A DNA stretch of 64,000 bases from Methylomicrobium sp035916875 (GTDB taxonomy: Bacteria; Pseudomonadota; Gammaproteobacteria; Methylococcales; Methylomonadaceae). Below the pieces are notes generated by a model that made no database searches, was not told where the DNA came from, and saw only the letters and a list, made by a program, of their open reading frames with translations. A program made the position numbers and the translations under genes. The stretch spans positions 1-64,000 of the forward strand of contig NZ_JAXUHN010000087.1 of assembly GCF_035916875.1 (NCBI RefSeq). The letters are read 5' to 3'. The first letter of the stretch is position 1; the number at the start of each line of letters is the position of its first letter. Shown here piece by piece: positions 61,371 to 64,000 of this stretch.

Positions 61371-62279
61371 ATGAAGATTCTGATAATAGAAAAAAGTGAA
61401 GTGTGCCGATTCATCCTGGATCAATGCCTAACCTCATTGGGCCATGCCTTTCACCATGCCAGCGACACGGAAGAAGCGCTGCGGTATTTCCAGTCTCATG
61501 AAGTCGATTTCGTTTTTATTGATGTGGATTTCGGCCGGGAGCGCGCCTTCGAAGCGATCAAATCGATCAGAACGGAGCATAAAAGCGATTGGTTTCCGAT
61601 CCTGGCGTTGAGTTCGGAAACTGATGATGAAGCTTTTGCGAACGCGATACTCGCAGGCGCCGACGCGCTGCTTTCAAAACCCGTAAGCCGTCAACGCATC
61701 CTGACGCAGGTGATCGCGCTGGAAAGAATTTATATTACGCGTCAGAATCTGCTGGTGGCCAAAAAAGACCTGATCGCCGCGAATCTGGCGCTTCTTAAGC
61801 TAGCGATGTATGACGAAATCACCGGCCTGGCCAATCGGCGTTACTTTGAGGAAACCCTGAACAAGGAAATAAAAATGGCCAAACGCGAAAGCCGTCATTT
61901 GTCCCTGTTGATGTGCGTAATCGGCGATATAACTCAGCCGCATGAGACAAATGAAGGCGAGGCCAGAAGCCGGTGCCTAAATGCGATCGCCGCCGCTATC
62001 AAATGCATTTCGTCAAGACCGACCGATTTTGTCTGCCGTTACGGTGACAATAGCTTCGCGGTGATTCTTCCGAATACCTATGAAGAAGGGGCGCTGCATG
62101 TCGCGAAAAGAATTCACGAATCGGTCGAATCAGTCCTTGCGAAGACCTCAATCGGCTGGCCGGCAACGCCGCTGACTTTCCGTATCGGTTTGGCAACGTA
62201 TGACGGACAATCCCAGACAATGGATGATTTGATCCACGCCGCAAACACAACTTTGAGAAACTGTTTGGAAAAACATTAA
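61371..62279 (+). CDS. Response regulator with degenerate GGDEF domain
   Basis: A 302-residue cytoplasmic protein. A receiver-like domain (~1-120) has the phosphorylatable Asp in FVFIDVDFG, but the acidic pair near the N-terminus is IIEKSE rather than the usual DD. A helical linker (residues ~120-145) leads to a GGDEF-family domain (~145-300) with a normal start YDEITGLANRRYFEETL but the signature loop is YGDNSF, not GGDEF (residues ~224-229). It is therefore unlikely to make cyclic di-GMP; it may bind GTP or c-di-GMP instead, or pass a signal by contact. No histidine kinase is adjacent. Single gene, start ATG 61371. Confidence 0.88.
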   Translation: MKILIIEKSEVCRFILDQCLTSLGHAFHHASDTEEALRYFQSHEVDFVFIDVDFGRERAFEAIKSIRTEHKSDWFPILALSSETDDEAFANAILAGADALLSKPVSRQRILTQVIALERIYITRQNLLVAKKDLIAANLALLKLAMYDEITGLANRRYFEETLNKEIKMAKRESRHLSLLMCVIGDITQPHETNEGEARSRCLNAIAAAIKCISSRPTDFVCRYGDNSFAVILPNTYEEGALHVAKRIHESVESVLAKTSIGWPATPLTFRIGLATYDGQSQTMDDLIHAANTTLRNCLEKH

Positions 62280-62310
62280 ACGAATTTTGCAAGAATTCAT
62301 TTCCACATCC

Positions 62311-63507
62311 TTATACTTTGGCTTTTAGAATTTCCGCAATCAGCCCGATCAACAGTTCGGCCAAGCGATTCTTGCCGGTCATCGCCAGTGTTTCCCTACC
62401 GCCTTTCCAAAAAACCTCCAGCGCGTTTTGTTCGCTGTCAAAGCCCCCTTGCGCCTGCCCAACCCAATTGGCCGCGATCATATCGAGATTCTTGCGCGCC
62501 AGTTTGTCCAATGCGTAAGCTTCCAGGTCGGTCGTTTCGGCCGCAAAGCCGACCGTAAAGGGGCGAACTCTCAATGACGCGACTTCAGCCAGAATATCCT
62601 TGGTCTTGTGCAAAGCCAGCGTGGTTTGTTCGTCCTGCTTCTTGATTTTTTCCGGCCGCACTTCGACAGGCGTGTAATCGGCGACCGCGGCCGCGCCGAT
62701 ATAAACATGATGATTTTCGGCGCGGGTAATCACCGCATCGTACATTTCAGCGGCCGTTTCGACGCGAACCAGATCGATTTGCTCGGGCGACGGCAACTGC
62801 GTCGGCCCCGAGACCAGCGTGACCGTTGCGCCCGCGTTTCTTGCCGCTTCGGCCAAGGCATAACCCATTTTGCCCGAACTGCGGTTGGTGATGTAGCGCA
62901 CCGGGTCCAAGGGCTCCCGCGTCGGGCCGGCGCTGATCAGAACTTTCAAGCCTTGCAGGCAGAGCCCGGAGGAAACCGTCAGTAGTGCGGCGCAAATTTC
63001 CTGGGGCTCCGACATCCGCCCGAAACCGGTTTCACCGCAGGCCTGCTCGCCTTGAGCAGGGCCGATCAAATGCACGCCATGCCGCCGCAAGGCGGCAATA
63101 TTTTCCTGAGTGACTGGCTTGCTCCACATCGCCTGATTCATCGCCGGCGCTACATAGACCCGGCAAGTCGCCGCCAGATACAGTGTCGTCAGTAAATCGT
63201 CGGCCAATCCATGGCTCAACTTTGCTATCAAATTGGCCGTTGCCGGCGCGATGATCATCAAATCTGCCCAACGCGCGAAGCTAATATGATCCATCGCGTT
63301 TTCGCTTTCGGCGTCCAGTAAATCGCAATGCACCGCGTTGCCGGACAAGGCTTGAAACGTCAGCGGAGTAACGAACTTGGCGGCTGCGGCGGTCATCGCC
63401 ACGCGCACCTCCATGCCTTGTTTGCGCAACAATCGCACCAGTTCCGCCGACTTGTAAACCGCAATGCCGCCACTGACACCCAATAAAATTCGTTTTGGTT
63501 CGTTCAT
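62311..63507 (-). CDS. coaBC: Bifunctional phosphopantothenoylcysteine decarboxylase / phosphopantothenate--cysteine ligase
   Basis: A 398-residue coenzyme A synthesis enzyme. CoaC (N-terminal): ILLGVSGGIAVYKSAELVRLL, FMN-binding; ATANLIAKLSHGLADDLLTT; APAMNQAMWSKPV. CoaB (C-terminal): ISAGPTREPLDPVRYITNRSS, GYALAEAARNAGATVTLVSGP, AAVADYTPVEVRPEKIKK with the Lys of the ligase, and VGFAAETTDLEAYA. Start ATG 63507; the five extra codons upstream lack a ribosome site. Faces the divergent radC, a conserved neighbour. Confidence 0.96.
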   Translation of the reverse strand: MNEPKRILLGVSGGIAVYKSAELVRLLRKQGMEVRVAMTAAAAKFVTPLTFQALSGNAVHCDLLDAESENAMDHISFARWADLMIIAPATANLIAKLSHGLADDLLTTLYLAATCRVYVAPAMNQAMWSKPVTQENIAALRRHGVHLIGPAQGEQACGETGFGRMSEPQEICAALLTVSSGLCLQGLKVLISAGPTREPLDPVRYITNRSSGKMGYALAEAARNAGATVTLVSGPTQLPSPEQIDLVRVETAAEMYDAVITRAENHHVYIGAAAVADYTPVEVRPEKIKKQDEQTTLALHKTKDILAEVASLRVRPFTVGFAAETTDLEAYALDKLARKNLDMIAANWVGQAQGGFDSEQNALEVFWKGGRETLAMTGKNRLAELLIGLIAEILKAKV

Positions 63508-63608
63508 TCTGAACAGGGTCAAAAATGCGCATTATGGCAAGGATGGGCGAATTCTTCTATGCTTAACTTCCAGGTTGAATCTTTTTTTTCTGGACAGGAG
63601 AATTTTGC

Positions 63609-64000
63609 ATGGGGATTAAAGATTGGGCCGTGGAAGACCGGCCGCGGGAGAAATTGTTGCAGCGCGGTTCAGGCGCGCTGACCGATGCCGAACTGCTGGC
63701 GATATTTTTGCGCACCGGCACACCCGGCAAATCGGCTGTGGATTTGGCGCGCGAACTGCTCTGTGATTTTGGCTCGCTTAAAGCCCTTCTCGATGCGGAC
63801 CGGCAGCGTTTTTGTCAGGCGAACGGCCTCGGCGACGCCAAATACGCGCAAATGCAGGCGGTGATGGAAATGGCGCGGCGGCATTTCAAGGAAGTGTTGC
63901 AGCGCGGCAATGCGTTGACCAACCCCGAGACGACACGGGCTTATTTGAGCGCACAGCTTCGTGGCTACAGTTATGAAGTCTTCGCCTGCCTATTTCTGGA
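63609..64000 (+). CDS. radC: RadC/YicR family JAB-domain protein (5' part, runs off window)
   Basis: The first ~130 residues are present. MGIKDWAVEDRPREKLLQRG and GSGALTDAELLAIFLRTGTPGKSAVDLARELL form the helix-hairpin-helix N-terminal region typical of the family; the JAB1/MPN metal domain begins at RGYSYEVFACLFLD. Despite the name, a DNA-repair role is not established. ATG 63609 with AGGAGA eight bases upstream. Divergent from coaBC as in many gammaproteobacteria. Confidence 0.93.
   Translation, partial: MGIKDWAVEDRPREKLLQRGSGALTDAELLAIFLRTGTPGKSAVDLARELLCDFGSLKALLDADRQRFCQANGLGDAKYAQMQAVMEMARRHFKEVLQRGNALTNPETTRAYLSAQLRGYSYEVFACLFL

Noticed and set aside
1..64000. CRISPR arrays, prophage, integrative elements, rRNA and tRNA genes
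   Set aside because: No regularly spaced repeats, phage structural genes, integrases or RNA-gene signatures were seen on reading both strands; this was by eye, so a tRNA search program would be needed to be certain.

Overview
The window is a chromosomal segment of a Gram-negative gammaproteobacterium of roughly 50-55% GC. It carries an outer-membrane toolkit (heptose phosphatase, SecB, EnvC, an SPOR/DamX protein, L,D-transpeptidase, type IV pilus secretin) and gammaproteobacterial gene orders: glyQ-glyS-gmhB-plsC, gcvR-bcp, aroK-aroB-damX, pilMNOPQ, and rhodanese-secB-gpsA. A TIGR04073 'exosortase-associated' protein, NhaD, a DUF411 CxCC copper-type protein and the general protein character point to the methanotroph order Methylococcales. 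This is an inference: no methane or methanol oxidation gene lies in the window.

Layout. 1-6.2 kb: 5' part of ftsH, a divergent RpoD-like sigma factor, a HopJ-family protein, a periplasmic-sensor diguanylate cyclase, and the gcvR-bcp pair. 6.3-13 kb: an acidic SPOR-domain membrane protein, a small lipoprotein, then glyQ-glyS-gmhB-plsC on the minus strand. 13-20.7 kb is more accessory: an LsrG-like monooxygenase with an iron-type alcohol dehydrogenase, a membrane patatin-like lipase, aquaporin Z, a tight three-gene cassette (TIGR04283 glycosyltransferase, sterol-desaturase-like hydroxylase, TIGR04282 glycosyltransferase) and a metallophosphoesterase. 20.8-24.8 kb: a decayed IS630-type transposase, glmM, a YahK-like zinc alcohol dehydrogenase and a probable alpha/beta-hydrolase fragment. 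24.8-31.2 kb: a large atypical penicillin-binding protein, tex, and the TIGR04073 protein.

31.2-45.6 kb is core, all minus strand: rsfS, nadD, proA, glk, DUF411, hemE, damX-like, aroB, aroK, then pilQPONM and rpmE. 45.7-53.9 kb: an AmpG-like permease, nhaD, a divergent cysI-DUF934 sulfite reductase pair ending in a strong terminator, then ctpA, envC and a gpmI gene cut to 153 codons by an in-frame internal deletion. 54.2-64 kb: ArsR regulator and rhodanese, secB-gpsA, L,D-transpeptidase, pntBA, a response regulator with a degenerate GGDEF domain, coaBC and the start of radC.

Cell-wall functions recur: PBP, AmpG, EnvC, L,D-transpeptidase, two SPOR proteins and glmM for UDP-GlcNAc. No prophage, CRISPR array, tRNA or rRNA was seen. 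I found no clear new defence or mobile system. The best candidates for unexplained biology are the glycosyltransferase-hydroxylase-glycosyltransferase cassette (17.9-20.0 kb), the monooxygenase/alcohol dehydrogenase pair (13.0-14.5 kb), the divergent sigma factor (0.6-2.0 kb) and the vestigial gpmI (53.5-54.0 kb).
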